A stretch of 33,893 bases of DNA from Nitrosomonadales bacterium (GTDB lineage: Bacteria; Pseudomonadota; Gammaproteobacteria; Burkholderiales; Gallionellaceae), in NCBI GenBank assembly GCA_016218475.1, contig JACREB010000138.1, positions 1-33,893 of the forward strand, in the 5' to 3' direction. Positions 16,722 through 26,252 of the stretch are shown one piece after another (position 1 is the stretch's first letter; each line of letters begins with the position of its first letter). The translations under genes and the position numbers were made by a program. The notes below the pieces were generated by a model that was given only the letters and a program-made list of their open reading frames with translations, had not been told where the DNA came from and searched no databases.

Positions 16722-17218
16722 CTCAGGTAATCCGCCGCCCAATTCACCCGGATGGTCTTGTTTTTCAAATCCACTTGCTTGATGGCCGAAGCCACAAACG
16801 GAATCAGGGTTTCGCCGCTGTCACCCTGCACGCTCAACACTTCGTTCGCGCCGGTTTCCAGCAAGCTTGTTACCGTTCCCAATGTTACGCCCGCTTCATT
16901 CACCACCGCGAGCCCGATCAGATCCGACCAGTAGTATTCGTCTTTATCCTGCTTCGGCAAGCTGCTGCGCGGCACGGCAATCAGCATGCCTTTCAGCTTT
17001 TCGGCTGCGGTGCGATCCGGGCAGTCCGGCAACTGTGCAACCAGTGTTTTGTTGTGCGCTTCGCCTTGCTCTACTTTTACCTCGCGCCACGGGCCGTGCT
17101 CGTGGCCGATCCACCAAGATTCATAATCCAGCAGGCTGTCGAGATATTCGGTAAACGGCTGGATTTTGACCAACCCGCGAATACCATGTGCGGCTGCTAT
17201 ACGCCCCATGATTACCAT
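16718..17218 (-). CDS. rimM: Ribosome maturation factor RimM
   Basis: RimM binds S19 and assists 30S head maturation. The 166-residue product starts [24 protein letters not shown], the family N-terminus. It then shows the PRC-barrel domain with [18 protein letters not shown] and [13 protein letters not shown] and ends in [11 protein letters not shown]. Two ATGs, at 17218 and 17209, are possible; the first lies 13 bp after the rpsP stop and is preferred. The upstream-extended frame overlaps rpsP and is rejected. Confidence 0.95.
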   Translation of the reverse strand: MVIMGRIAAAHGIRGLVKIQPFTEYLDSLLDYESWWIGHEHGPWREVKVEQGEAHNKTLVAQLPDCPDRTAAEKLKGMLIAVPRSSLPKQDKDEYYWSDLIGLAVVNEAGVTLGTVTSLLETGANEVLSVQGDSGETLIPFVASAIKQVDLKNKTIRVNWAADYLR

Positions 17219-17231
17219 GGAGCTTGTGTCA

Positions 17232-17486
17232 TTAGGCGGCAGCTGTGGCACCGGCGCGCTTGACCAGCTTGGCAACGGTGTCGCTCAGCTGCGCACCCTT
17301 GCTTTGCCAATGGCTCACGCGCTCCAGTTGGATGCGAAGCGCTTCCTGGCCTTCCGCTACCAGCGGATTGTAAAAACCGATGCGCTCGATGAAACGACCG
17401 TCGCGGCGATTGCGCGAATCCGCCACTACCACATTGAAAAATGGACGGTTCTTGGAGCCGCCACGTGAAAGACGAATAATGACCAT
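17232..17486 (-). CDS. rpsP: 30S ribosomal protein S16
   Basis: The 84-residue protein is S16: [39 protein letters not shown] and [20 protein letters not shown] are all standard. It leads the rpsP-rimM-trmD-rplS operon, with a good sigma-70 promoter about 40 bp upstream. Confidence 0.98.
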   Translation of the reverse strand: MVIIRLSRGGSKNRPFFNVVVADSRNRRDGRFIERIGFYNPLVAEGQEALRIQLERVSHWQSKGAQLSDTVAKLVKRAGATAAA

Positions 17487-17526
17487 AAAAAACCTATAAA
17501 GTGATTAGCCTAGCGAAAGGGCGCGA

Positions 17527-17556
17527 ATTCTACGTTATTTTGAGCACTTCTTGCAA
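17527..17556 (-). promoter_or_regulatory. Sigma-70 promoter of the rpsP operon
   Basis: On the minus strand TTGCAA (17556-17551) and TAGAAT (17532-17527) are separated by 18 bp. Both hexamers are close to consensus. They are placed to give a short leader before the rpsP ATG at 17486. Confidence 0.7.
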
Positions 17557-17638
17557 CAAAACTTCGTGTGGCGAATTGGCTCAGGATAAAAGTTGCGGAG
17601 AGTAATCGCAAGAAGGGGTATCAGCCACCGCCCTAATG

Positions 17639-17644
17639 TATAAT
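17639..17644 (+). promoter_or_regulatory. -10 element upstream of fmdB
   Basis: A perfect TATAAT lies 34 bp upstream of the fmdB ATG. No good -35 hexamer is visible at 16-18 bp, so the call rests on the -10 alone. Confidence 0.4.
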
Positions 17645-17678
17645 GCGCGCCTTTGAAAACAACCCGATAGGGGGCGTT

Positions 17679-17966
17679 ATGCCTATTTATGCTTATGCGT
17701 GCAGCGATTGCGGTTTGCAAAAGGACGTGATGCAGAAAATGAGCGATGCGCCGCTCACAACCTGCCCTGAATGCGGAAAGGAGACTTTTACCAAACAACT
17801 GACTGCCGCCGGTTTTCAACTGAAGGGAAGCGGCTATTACGCTACCGACTTCAAGAATGGCAGCCAGCCGAAGGCCGAACATAAGACTGAGCCGAAGGCT
17901 GAACCCGCTTGTGCGTCTTCTTGCGCCAGTGCCGATACCTGTCCGATGGCAAGCGGCGTTGCTTAA
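17679..17966 (+). CDS. FmdB-family zinc-ribbon regulatory protein
   Basis: A 95-residue protein that starts MPIYAYACSDCGLQKDVMQKM and carries CxxC (ACSDCG) and a second CPECG pair about 20 residues on, forming a small zinc ribbon. The C-terminal part is a Lys/Glu/Pro repeat (QPKAEHKTEPKAEPACA) ending in a Cys-rich tail. The family is common and its function is poorly known; the name comes from a putative regulator of formamidase. The ATG at 17679 is chosen because the family always begins MPIY. It precedes the DUF502 gene by 4 bp. Confidence 0.9.
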   Translation: MPIYAYACSDCGLQKDVMQKMSDAPLTTCPECGKETFTKQLTAAGFQLKGSGYYATDFKNGSQPKAEHKTEPKAEPACASSCASADTCPMASGVA

Positions 17967-17970
17967 CCTG

Positions 17971-18591
17971 ATGAAAAAATACCTTATCACCGGCCTGCTG
18001 GTCTGGGTTCCGCTCGGCATCACCTTCTGGGTGCTGGATCTGACCATCGGAACGATGGATCAGACGTTGCTGTTGCTGCCGGAACAATGGCGCCCGGACA
18101 AGGTGCTGGGCATGCATATTCCAGGGCTGGGTATCATCCTGACGCTGGGGGTCGTGCTGCTCACCGGCTTGCTGATCCGCAACGTGTTCGGCCAGAAGCT
18201 CTGGGATGCGTCGGAGAAAGCGATGCTGCATGTGCCGTTTGTCGGCAGCATCTACAAAGGCGTCAAGCAGGTCAGCGATACCTTGCTGTCCGGCAGCGGC
18301 AATTCCTTCCGCAAGGTGCTGCTGGTGCGTTACCCCCACCCGCAAGCATGGTCGCTGGCGTTTCAGACCAGCGTGCCGGGCGAGGTGGCGGACAAGCTCG
18401 ATGATCCCTACGTCGCGGTGTTCATCCCGACTACGCCCAGTCCGGTGAACGGATTTTATTTTTATGTGCGCAAGGCCGACACGATCGAGCTTGACATGAC
18501 GGTGGATGTCGCATTGCGCACCATCGTTTCGATGGGTGTGGTGGCGGATCAGGAAACCGGAAAGCAACGCGCCCCCGCCCAAAGCCCTTGA
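17971..18591 (+). CDS. DUF502 membrane protein
   Basis: A 206-residue inner-membrane protein with two N-terminal helices (about residues 5-27 and 54-74) joined by a short loop containing LPEQWRPD. A soluble C-terminal domain follows, with the family motifs PFVGSIYKGVKQVSDTLL and FIPTTPSPVNGFYFYV. The biochemical function is unknown. The order fmdB-DUF502-aspS is a conserved cluster in betaproteobacteria. It begins 4 bp after fmdB, so the two are probably co-transcribed. Confidence 0.93.
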   Translation: MKKYLITGLLVWVPLGITFWVLDLTIGTMDQTLLLLPEQWRPDKVLGMHIPGLGIILTLGVVLLTGLLIRNVFGQKLWDASEKAMLHVPFVGSIYKGVKQVSDTLLSGSGNSFRKVLLVRYPHPQAWSLAFQTSVPGEVADKLDDPYVAVFIPTTPSPVNGFYFYVRKADTIELDMTVDVALRTIVSMGVVADQETGKQRAPAQSP

Positions 18592-18595
18592 AACA

Positions 18596-18740
18596 GCATT
18601 TGAACCACGAAGAACACGAAGGCTGCGAAGAAAAACTATGCATTGCTCCAAAAATGAATGTTGCCTTGCAGGTGAGCGCCCAATGTTATACAACTTTACA
18701 AAAAACCTTCGTGATCTCTGTGATCTTCGTGGTGAAATGC
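18596..18740. repeat. CCACGAAG inverted-repeat element before aspS
   Basis: The ends are GCATTTGAACCACGAAGA (18596-18613) and TCTTCGTGGTGAAATGC (18724-18740), complementary but for one mismatch and one bulge. Inside, CACGAAGG pairs with CCTTCGTG. It is a 145-bp MITE-like element of a style known from many proteobacteria, placed between the DUF502 gene and aspS. Confidence 0.75.
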
Positions 18741-18797
18741 TTTTTATAGAATAACCTCTAATCAAATAAACCTGTTTTTATCCTTAGAAACCGAATC

Positions 18798-20600
18798 ATG
18801 CGAACTCATTACTGCGGACTGCTCAACACAGATCAACTCGACCAAATCGTCAGCCTGTGCGGCTGGGCGCATCGCCGCCGCGACCACGGCGGGGTGATTT
18901 TCATCGACCTGCGCGACCGCGAAGGCCTGGCGCAGATTGTCTGCGACCCTGATCGCCCGGAGATGTTCAGGATCGCCGAACAGGTGCGCAACGAGTTCGT
19001 GCTGCGCGTCACCGGCAAGGTGCGCCACCGGCCAGCCGGCACGACCAATGCCAACATCACCAGCGGCGCAATCGAGATACTGTGCCACGAGATCGAAGTG
19101 CTGAACATATCGGTGGCCCTGCCGTTCCAGATGGACGACGAAAACCTCTCCGAAAACGTGCGCCTGACGCATCGCGTGCTCGATTTGCGCCGCCCTCAGA
19201 TGCAGAAAAACATGATGCTGCGCCACAAGGTGGCGATGGCGTTCCGCCGTTTCCTCGACAGTCGCGGCTTCATCGATATCGAAACACCGATGCTGACCAA
19301 GTCCACGCCGGAAGGCGCGCGCGACTACCTGGTGCCGTCGCGCGTCCATCCCGGCGAATTTTTCGCACTGCCGCAATCGCCGCAGTTGTTCAAGCAGTTG
19401 CTGATGGTGTCCGGTTTCGACCGCTATTACCAGATCACGAAATGCTTCCGCGACGAGGATTTGCGCGCCGACCGCCAGCCGGAATTCACCCAGGTGGATA
19501 TCGAGACTTCGTTCCTGACCGAGACGCAAATCACCGCGCTGATGGAAGAACTGATCCGCAACGTATTCAAGGAATCGCTGGATGTCGATCTGCCCAACCC
19601 GTTCCCGCGCATGACTCATGCGGAAGCGATGGCGCGCTACGGTTCGGACAAACCCGATCTGCGCATCACGCTGGAACTGACCGAGGTGACCGACACGGTG
19701 AAGGATGTCGCGTTCAAGGTGTTCGCCGGGGTCGCCAATCAGGCCAATGGCCGCGTGGCGGCGTTGCGTATTCCCAACGGCGCAAGCCTGACCCGTGGCG
19801 AGATCGACGCCTATACCGAGTTCGTGAAGATTTACGGCGCGAAGGGACTGGCCTATATCAAGATCAACGATGTGACGCAGCTCAACGAGACCGGCCTGCA
19901 GTCTCCGATCGTGAAGAACCTTCACGAGGCGGCGCTGAAGACCATCGTCGAACGCACCGGCGCACAGAATGGCGACCTCATCTTCTTCGGCGCCGACAAG
20001 ACCAAGATCGTCAACGACGCGCTCGGCGCGTTGCGCAGCAAGATCGGCCACGAAAAAGGTTACGTCAACGGCAAGGCGTGGAAGCCGCTGTGGGTGGTGG
20101 ACTTCCCGATGTTCGAATACGACGAGGAGGCCAAGCGCTGGACGGCCTGCCATCACCCGTTCACCGCGCCAAAGGACGAACATCTCGCACTACTGGAAAG
20201 CGATCCGGGCAAGTGCTTGGCGAAGGCTTACGACCTCGCGTTGAATGGTTCGGAACTTGGCGGCGGCTCGGTGCGTATCCATAAGGAAGCGGTGCAGTCG
20301 CAGGTGTTCCGCGCGCTCAACATCGGCGCGGAAGAAGCGCAGCTCAAGTTCGGCTTCCTGCTCGACGCGCTGCAATACGGCGCGCCGCCGCATGGTGGCC
20401 TGGCGTTCGGGCTGGATCGCATCGTCACGATGATGACCGGCTCCGAATCGATCCGCGACGTGATCGCCTTCCCCAAGACGCAGCGCGCACAATGCCTGCT
20501 GACCCAGGCGCCGAGCGCGGTGGATGAGAAGCAGTTGCGCGAACTGCACATCCATTTGCGCAAGCAGGTGCAGACGTCGGTGGAAGTAGCGAAGGGCTAA
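18798..20600 (+). CDS. aspS: Aspartyl-tRNA synthetase
   Basis: A 600-residue class II synthetase that charges tRNA-Asp, and in many betaproteobacteria also tRNA-Asn (inference, depends on GatCAB elsewhere). It has the N-terminal OB-fold ([27 protein letters not shown]), motif 2 ([22 protein letters not shown], near residues 215-235), the bacterial GAD insertion, and motif 3 ([14 protein letters not shown], near 530). The length is normal. The long reverse-strand frame across it is a shadow of GC-rich codon use. Confidence 0.98.
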   Translation: MRTHYCGLLNTDQLDQIVSLCGWAHRRRDHGGVIFIDLRDREGLAQIVCDPDRPEMFRIAEQVRNEFVLRVTGKVRHRPAGTTNANITSGAIEILCHEIEVLNISVALPFQMDDENLSENVRLTHRVLDLRRPQMQKNMMLRHKVAMAFRRFLDSRGFIDIETPMLTKSTPEGARDYLVPSRVHPGEFFALPQSPQLFKQLLMVSGFDRYYQITKCFRDEDLRADRQPEFTQVDIETSFLTETQITALMEELIRNVFKESLDVDLPNPFPRMTHAEAMARYGSDKPDLRITLELTEVTDTVKDVAFKVFAGVANQANGRVAALRIPNGASLTRGEIDAYTEFVKIYGAKGLAYIKINDVTQLNETGLQSPIVKNLHEAALKTIVERTGAQNGDLIFFGADKTKIVNDALGALRSKIGHEKGYVNGKAWKPLWVVDFPMFEYDEEAKRWTACHHPFTAPKDEHLALLESDPGKCLAKAYDLALNGSELGGGSVRIHKEAVQSQVFRALNIGAEEAQLKFGFLLDALQYGAPPHGGLAFGLDRIVTMMTGSESIRDVIAFPKTQRAQCLLTQAPSAVDEKQLRELHIHLRKQVQTSVEVAKG

Positions 20601-20602
20601 AC

Positions 20603-21517
20603 ATGGCGATTCCTGATTTTCAATCGTTGATGTTGCCTTTGTTGAGGATGTTGGCGGGTGGGCGCGAATACTCGGTGCAGGAAACGGTTGATTTGCTTGC
20701 GTTGCAATATCAATTGACTGAAGAAGAAAAAAGCCAATTATTGCCAAGCGGTCGTTCCCCAATTTTCTACAACCGTATTGCTTGGGCAAAGGCTCATTTG
20801 AAAAGGGCAGGACTGATTGAGCGACCGCGAAGAGGCTATTACAAAATTTCCGAAATAGGTGAGAAGGTTCTGGAATCTTCGCCTGCTGTAATCAATTTGA
20901 GGTTTCTGAAACAATTTCCTGAATATGTAGCTATCCGGGAGCGCGAAGAGCCAAGTGGAGAGTCGCAGCAGGATTCAACTATTTTTGCGGATCAACTTGA
21001 AACTCCAGAAGAGTTAATTGAGGATGGTGCGAGGGAGATACGCAGGAATTTGGCTGAAGAAATCTTGCAGCGCATCAAGGGGTGTTCACCCGCATTCTTT
21101 GAACGGCTCGTTGTGGAGTTGCTGGTCAAGATGGGCTACGGCGGCACGCGCCAGGATGCCGGGCGCGCTATCGGGCGCAGTGGCGACGAAGGGATCGACG
21201 GCGTCATTCACGAAGACCGCTTGGGTTTGGATGTAATTTATCTCCAAGCAAAACGTTGGGAAAGCGTAGTGGGGCGCCCGGAAATACAGAAATTCGTCGG
21301 TGCGCTGCAAGGGCAACGCGCCAAGAAAGGTGTGTTCATCACCACCTCCGATTTCACCAAGGAAGCCGTCGAATACGTTCGCAACATCGACAACAAGGTG
21401 GTGCTGATTAACGGCACCTTGCTGGCTAACCTGATGATGGATCACAACGTCGGCGTGTCGCTTGCGGCAACCTACGAAATAAAGAAGATCGATTCGGATT
21501 ATTTTCTGGAAGAGTAA
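20603..21517 (+). CDS. mrr: Mrr-type restriction endonuclease (type IV)
   Basis: The 304-residue protein has the Mrr N-terminal winged-helix domain (residues 1-95; LLRMLAGGREYSVQETVDLLA and IAWAKAHLKRAGLIERPRRGYYKI). The C-terminal Mrr_cat PD-(D/E)XK domain contains FFERLVVELLVKMGYGG, a GDEGIDG acidic site near residue 195-200 and the LQAKRW QxK motif near 215. Mrr cleaves modified DNA. It starts 2 bp after aspS, with AT-richer sequence in its first third than aspS has, suggesting acquisition. It leads a run of defence or toxin-like genes up to barstar. Confidence 0.92.
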   Translation: MAIPDFQSLMLPLLRMLAGGREYSVQETVDLLALQYQLTEEEKSQLLPSGRSPIFYNRIAWAKAHLKRAGLIERPRRGYYKISEIGEKVLESSPAVINLRFLKQFPEYVAIREREEPSGESQQDSTIFADQLETPEELIEDGAREIRRNLAEEILQRIKGCSPAFFERLVVELLVKMGYGGTRQDAGRAIGRSGDEGIDGVIHEDRLGLDVIYLQAKRWESVVGRPEIQKFVGALQGQRAKKGVFITTSDFTKEAVEYVRNIDNKVVLINGTLLANLMMDHNVGVSLAATYEIKKIDSDYFLEE

Positions 21518-21543
21518 ACCAGGTCAATCGAAGGAGCGCAATC

Positions 21544-21924
21544 ATGGGTGTGACTTACGCGGATTTGAAAATTACCAATCTGTTCAGCAAGCAAAGTATC
21601 AATGCGCATGCATTGGTCGATACCGGCGCGACCTTCATGTGCGTGACCGAGGAAATGGCGCTGCAACTGGGCTTCGATACGGCAGAGGTCGCCGGGCATG
21701 TCGTGACGCTGGCAGATGGGCGGCAAATCAGGGTGCCGCGCATTGCCCCGATCGAAATAGAATTTGGCAACCGCTCATATGTCACGGAGGCGCTGGTGTT
21801 GGGCGACGAGCCGCTGATGGGGGTATTGCCGCTGGAGGCGATGGACTTGATGGTTGATCCGTTGCGCCAGCAAGTCATTGTCAACCCGGCCCATCCGAAT
21901 TTTCCGGTGGCATCGGCAAAGTAG
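21544..21924 (+). CDS. Retropepsin-like (clan AA) aspartic protease
   Basis: A 126-residue single-domain protein with the aspartic protease motif VDTGATF (Asp near residue 28) and a flap-like segment. The second hydrophobic-Gly motif (LMGVLPLEAMDLMVDP) is typical of bacterial retropepsin-like proteins, which act as dimers. No signal peptide is seen, so it is probably cytoplasmic. GAAGGAG precedes the ATG. It sits between mrr and a secreted ribonuclease gene; whether it acts with either is unknown. Confidence 0.82.
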   Translation: MGVTYADLKITNLFSKQSINAHALVDTGATFMCVTEEMALQLGFDTAEVAGHVVTLADGRQIRVPRIAPIEIEFGNRSYVTEALVLGDEPLMGVLPLEAMDLMVDPLRQQVIVNPAHPNFPVASAK

Positions 21925-21941
21925 CAGCGCGCGAATTGAGC

Positions 21942-22358
21942 ATGGCGACAGCATTTACCGGAACCACGGCATTCTTCCGTAATAGATCGGCGACGCATCT
22001 CCCGCTGTGGTGGGTTCTGTTCGCATTTTTGTTGGCACTGATGCCAACCCCGGTTAATGCGGCTGGCGCGGGCGGGATTCCGCTGCAAAGCATCGCGGTG
22101 GCCGAACTCCCCGCCGAGGCGCACGACACATTGCGCGCGATCGAGCAGGGCGGGCCGTTCGCCTATGAGCGCGACGGCACGATGTTCAAGAATTACGAGC
22201 GTGTGTTGCCGCAGCAGGCGCGCGGTTACTATCGCGAATACACGGTGAAAACGCCGGGCGCGCGCAACCGCGGCGCCCGGCGCATCGTATGTGGGAAGTT
22301 GCCAGAATGTTATTACAGCCCCGATCATTACCGGACTTTCAAACGCATCAGAGAATAG
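21942..22358 (+). CDS. Secreted guanyl-specific ribonuclease, barnase/N1 family
   Basis: A 138-residue protein with a long N-terminal signal sequence (LWWVLFAFLLALMPTPVNA, about residues 22-40) and a mature microbial-ribonuclease domain. YREYTVKTPGARNRGARRIV carries the catalytic Glu and Arg residues, and DHYRTFKRI ends with the catalytic His. A Cys pair (CGKLPEC) lies between them. The ATG at 21942 is chosen over a TTG 6 bp upstream. It is followed 2 bp later by a barstar-family inhibitor, which fixes the reading of the pair. Confidence 0.88.
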   Translation: MATAFTGTTAFFRNRSATHLPLWWVLFAFLLALMPTPVNAAGAGGIPLQSIAVAELPAEAHDTLRAIEQGGPFAYERDGTMFKNYERVLPQQARGYYREYTVKTPGARNRGARRIVCGKLPECYYSPDHYRTFKRIRE

Positions 22359-22360
22359 CC

Positions 22361-22759
22361 ATGAATCCGCTGGCACAACAATTGAACGATGTCGCCGCCG
22401 CTGGCAGTTACACGCTGGCATGCAGCGTGGACGAGTTGCGCGCCGCCGCCAACGGGGCGAATTTCGCGCTGTTCGAGGCTGACCTCAAGGGTGTCAAAGG
22501 CAAGCAGAACCTGCTCAACACGCTGGCGCACGCCGCCGCTTTTCCGGCGGAGTTCGGCGCAAACTGGGATGCGCTGACCGATGACCTGTGCGACCTGTCC
22601 TGGTGCGGCGAGAAGGTCGGCTATGTGCTGTTGTTGCGCAATGCCAGCGACACGCTCGGCCTTTCCGCCAACGACAGGGAAATCGCACAGGACATCCTGG
22701 CAGACACGGTGGTGTACTGGCGGCAGCGCAACAAAGCCTTTTGGATATTCTTCTCCTGA
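22361..22759 (+). CDS. Barstar-family ribonuclease inhibitor
   Basis: A 132-residue cytoplasmic protein with the barstar fold pattern: ADLKGVKGKQNLLNTLAHAAAFPAEFGANWDALTDDLCDLSW, where the Asp/Glu residues of the helix after FGANWDAL form the inhibitory face. It would bind unexported barnase and protect the cell. Extra residues lie at the N-terminus, as in many proteobacterial homologues. The ATG at 22361 is immediately downstream of the ribonuclease stop, so the two genes form one operon. Confidence 0.9.
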   Translation: MNPLAQQLNDVAAAGSYTLACSVDELRAAANGANFALFEADLKGVKGKQNLLNTLAHAAAFPAEFGANWDALTDDLCDLSWCGEKVGYVLLLRNASDTLGLSANDREIAQDILADTVVYWRQRNKAFWIFFS

Positions 22760-22767
22760 CTTCATTT

Positions 22768-22980
22768 CATTGGCGATACTGCGTTGGCTTCTTCGTTCGC
22801 TCCTAGTCGTGTAACGGCGACACGTTACTGGCAAAACCAGCCGATTGCGGGAGCCGTTACTTGGCCGTTCCTCCCGCACCGGAGGGCTACGCCCACACCG
22901 TCTCGGAACGGCACAAGCACTGCCAGCGTCGCTCACTCGTTGCCGCCTTGTCTCGCCTTCGAACCGAAGCCAGGAGTATG
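22768..22980. repeat. Repeat stretch carrying an 87-bp-type element between barstar and nudB
   Basis: The gap holds no supported gene. It begins GGCGATACTGCGTTGGC and ends near GCCGCCTTGTCTCGCC, an imperfect inverted pair also related to the repeat at 15848. The CGACACG...CGTCTCG palindromic element at 22818-22905 sits inside it. The nudB Shine-Dalgarno sequence AGGAG (22972-22976) lies at its right end. Confidence 0.6.
22818..22905 (-). repeat. 87-bp palindromic element (copy 2, intergenic, 88 bp)
   Basis: The ends are CGACACG and CGTCTCG, and the stem TGCGGGAG/CTCCCGCA encloses a 17-nt loop. The first arm CGACACGTTACTGGC is identical to that of the ABC-exporter copy. It is one base longer than the in-gene copies, consistent with no coding constraint here. 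Confidence 0.88.
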
Positions 22981-23430
22981 ATGCAACGCTACAAACAGCC
23001 GGTCTCGGTGCTGGTGCTGATCTACACCGACAAGCTGGAGGTACTGTTGCTGGAGCGCACCGACCATCCCGGCTACTGGCAATCCGTCACCGGCAGTTGC
23101 GAAGCGGGAGAAACACCGGTTGAAACGGCGCTACGCGAAGTGCGCGAGGAAACCGGGCTGGACGCGCGCCAATACGCGCTTGCCGACTGGCAGGTGCAAA
23201 ACGTCTATGAGATTTACCCGCAATGGCGGCACCGTTATCCTCCCGGCATCACACACAACACCGAGCACGTGTTCGGCCTGAAACTGCCGCGCCCTGTTGC
23301 TATCCGGATCGCGCCGGGCGAGCATTTGAATTCTCGGTGGCTGGCATGGCAGGATGCCGCAGAAAAAGTTTTTTCACCGAGCAACCGTGCGGCGATAATG
23401 CAATTGCCGCAGCATGTTTTTGCCGGTTAG
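22981..23430 (+). CDS. nudB: Dihydroneopterin triphosphate diphosphatase (Nudix)
   Basis: NudB removes pyrophosphate from dihydroneopterin triphosphate in folate synthesis. The 149-residue product has a complete Nudix box, GX5EX7REVREETGL, near residues 40-62. LLLERTDHPGYWQSVTGS before it and TEHVFGLKLP after it are typical of this subfamily. The second of two adjacent ATGs (22981) gives the better distance from AGGAG. The upstream-extended frame is repeat DNA. In many betaproteobacteria nudB directly follows aspS; here the mrr-to-barstar cassette and a repeat stretch intervene. Confidence 0.93.
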   Translation: MQRYKQPVSVLVLIYTDKLEVLLLERTDHPGYWQSVTGSCEAGETPVETALREVREETGLDARQYALADWQVQNVYEIYPQWRHRYPPGITHNTEHVFGLKLPRPVAIRIAPGEHLNSRWLAWQDAAEKVFSPSNRAAIMQLPQHVFAG

Positions 23431-23469
23431 CTGTTCCGCGTGGGCTACAATGAAGGTGACCTCTTAACC

Positions 23470-23537
23470 GTAGGGTGGGCTATGCCCACCATGCCTGTCC
23501 TGAGCTTGTCGAAGCGGTCGGGCGCAGCCCGACCTTG
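23470..23537. repeat. GTAGGGTGGGC hairpin repeat upstream of obgE
   Basis: Two hairpins (GGTGGGC-TAT-GCCCACC and GGTCGGGC-GCA-GCCCGACC) flank CCTGTCCTGAGCTTGTCGAAG. Related elements lie at 10725, 12988, 27192 and 33687. Confidence 0.7.
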
Positions 23538-23640
23538 TATCGTTCCCACGGTCACCGTGGGAACGCCTCTGCGGACGCTCTGCGTCCCGTGCCGCAGGAG
23601 CGGCACAACTGCATTCCCACGCTCCAGCGTGGGAACGATA
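23538..23640. repeat. 103-bp element with 13-bp terminal inverted repeats
   Basis: TATCGTTCCCACG (23538-23550) and CGTGGGAACGATA (23628-23640) are perfect complements. Inside are the palindromes CGTTCCCACGG-T-CACCGTGGGAACG (one mismatch), GTGCCGC/GCGGCAC and TTCCCACGCT/AGCGTGGGAA. It is a dispersed GTTCCCACG-type repeat occupying most of the obgE leader. Confidence 0.8.
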
Positions 23641-23645
23641 GCTAA

Positions 23646-24752
<1,107 letters not shown>

Positions 24753-24756
24753 CAAC

Positions 24757-25875
24757 ATGAAAACCATATTAACCCAATGCAAACGCATCGTCGTCAAAGT
24801 CGGCAGCAGCCTGGTGACCAACCAGGGCGCGGGACTTGACCTTGGCGCGCTCGGCAACTGGGCACGGCAGATCGCCGCGCTCAACGCGGGAGGCCGCGAG
24901 GTGGTGCTGGTATCCTCCGGCGCGATTGCCGAAGGCATGCAGCGTCTCGGCTGGGAAACCCGTCCCACTTCTATACACGACTTGCAGGCCGCCGCCGCAG
25001 TCGGGCAAATGGGGCTGGTGCAGGCCTATGAAAGCTGCTTCCGCAAGCATGACCTGCATGCGGCGCAAGTGCTGCTGACCCACGCAGACCTGGCCGACCG
25101 CGAACGCTACCTGAACGCGCGCACCACGCTGACTACGCTGCTATCGCTGCGCGTCATCCCGATCATCAACGAAAACGACACGGTCGTCACCGACGAAATA
25201 AAATTCGGCGACAACGACACGCTGGGTGCATTGGTCGCCAACCTGATCGAGGCCGATGTGCTCGTTATCCTCACCGACCAGCGCGGCCTCTACACCGCCG
25301 ACCCGCGCAAAGATCCGAACGCCACGCTGATCGGCGAGGCGCAGGCAGGCGACGCGCAACTGGAAAGCGTGGCCGGCGGCACAGGCAGCCAGATCGGGCG
25401 CGGCGGCATGATCACAAAAATACTCGCGGCGAAACGCGCGGCGCGTAGCGGGGCGCATACCGTCATCGCTTCCGGGCATGAGCGCGATGTGCTGTTGCGC
25501 CTGCTGCAAGGCGAGGCCATCGGCACGCTGCTCACCGCGGCCACTCCCACTTTGGCGGCGCGAAAACAATGGCTCGCGGATCATCTTCAGGTCGCGGGAA
25601 AACTGGTGCTGGATAACGGCGCGATCAAGGCGTTGCGCTCCGAAGGCAAGAGCCTGCTGCCGATAGGCGTCAAAAGCGTGTCCGGGGAATTCGAACGCGG
25701 AGCCGTCGTCGCCTGCATCGGCGAAGACGGCAGCGACATCGCGCACGGCCTGACCAACTACAACGCCGAAGAAGCGCGGCGCATTGTGCGTCACGCCAGC
25801 CAGGAAATCGAGTCCCTGCTAGGATACGGCGGCGACGAAGAAATCATCCACAGGGATAATTTGGTTCTTTTGTGA
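24757..25875 (+). CDS. proB: Glutamate 5-kinase
   Basis: ProB phosphorylates glutamate in the first step of proline synthesis and is feedback-inhibited by proline. The 372-residue product has the amino-acid-kinase domain ([60 protein letters not shown]) and a C-terminal PUA domain (about residues 280-370). It starts 4 bp after obgE. proA is not in the window, since repeats follow immediately. Confidence 0.97.
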   Translation: MKTILTQCKRIVVKVGSSLVTNQGAGLDLGALGNWARQIAALNAGGREVVLVSSGAIAEGMQRLGWETRPTSIHDLQAAAAVGQMGLVQAYESCFRKHDLHAAQVLLTHADLADRERYLNARTTLTTLLSLRVIPIINENDTVVTDEIKFGDNDTLGALVANLIEADVLVILTDQRGLYTADPRKDPNATLIGEAQAGDAQLESVAGGTGSQIGRGGMITKILAAKRAARSGAHTVIASGHERDVLLRLLQGEAIGTLLTAATPTLAARKQWLADHLQVAGKLVLDNGAIKALRSEGKSLLPIGVKSVSGEFERGAVVACIGEDGSDIAHGLTNYNAEEARRIVRHASQEIESLLGYGGDEEIIHRDNLVLL

Positions 25876-26252
25876 AACGGCAGGACTAGCAGATCGTTCC
25901 GCTAAAACAGTTACAAATAAACCGTTCGGACTGACCCTTCGACTACGCTCAGGACTAAAGGCCTTGTCGAAGGCCAGTATTGGCGCGGGACCAGCGGTTC
26001 GACAAGCTCTGATGGAACAACTAACCGCGAACGGTAACGGTTTTGCTGGAGCGCACTGCTAGATTGCGGCGTAGACTGACTTGCGCAGCAAGTTAAGCCG
26101 CACAGCAATGGTCGGAGCCGAAATTCCCCATTTGGTTACGTTCATGAATGCCGGCTTTCGGGCAATAAAATACGGGCCCCAACATTTCGCTGTGTGCCAT
26201 AGGCTCTTGGGGCGGGGAAAATACTGCATGTGTTTGTAAGTTTTCCTCGATC
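25876..26252. other. Gene-free stretch after proB with dispersed repeats
   Basis: No gene is supported. ACCGTTCG (25921-25928) and CGAACGGT (26028-26035) bound a repeat containing CTTCGACTACGCTCAGGAC, the hairpin GGCCTT-GTCG-AAGGCC (25960-25975) and GGTTCGACAAGCTCTGATGG. The part nearest the ycgR stop holds a candidate terminator. Confidence 0.65.
26176..26213 (-). terminator. Candidate terminator for the PilZ gene
   Basis: GCCCCAA (26176-26182) and TTGGGGC (26207-26213) form a 7-bp stem around 24 nt. On the minus strand TATTTTATTG follows 3 bases later. The long loop lowers confidence. Confidence 0.4.

Noticed and set aside
18762-20183. Long open frame of 473 codons on the minus strand across aspS
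   Set aside because: It is antisense to a fully conserved aspS, has His/Arg-rich composition of a shadow frame and no recognisable domain.
22861-22980. N-terminal extension of nudB through the palindromic element
   Set aside because: The AGGAG before 22981 and the family N-terminus support the shorter form; the extension is repeat DNA in a different phase from the in-gene copies.
23470-23640. CRISPR array suspected from repeated GTTCCCACG units
   Set aside because: Units are inverted, not regularly spaced direct repeats, with no spacers and no cas genes.
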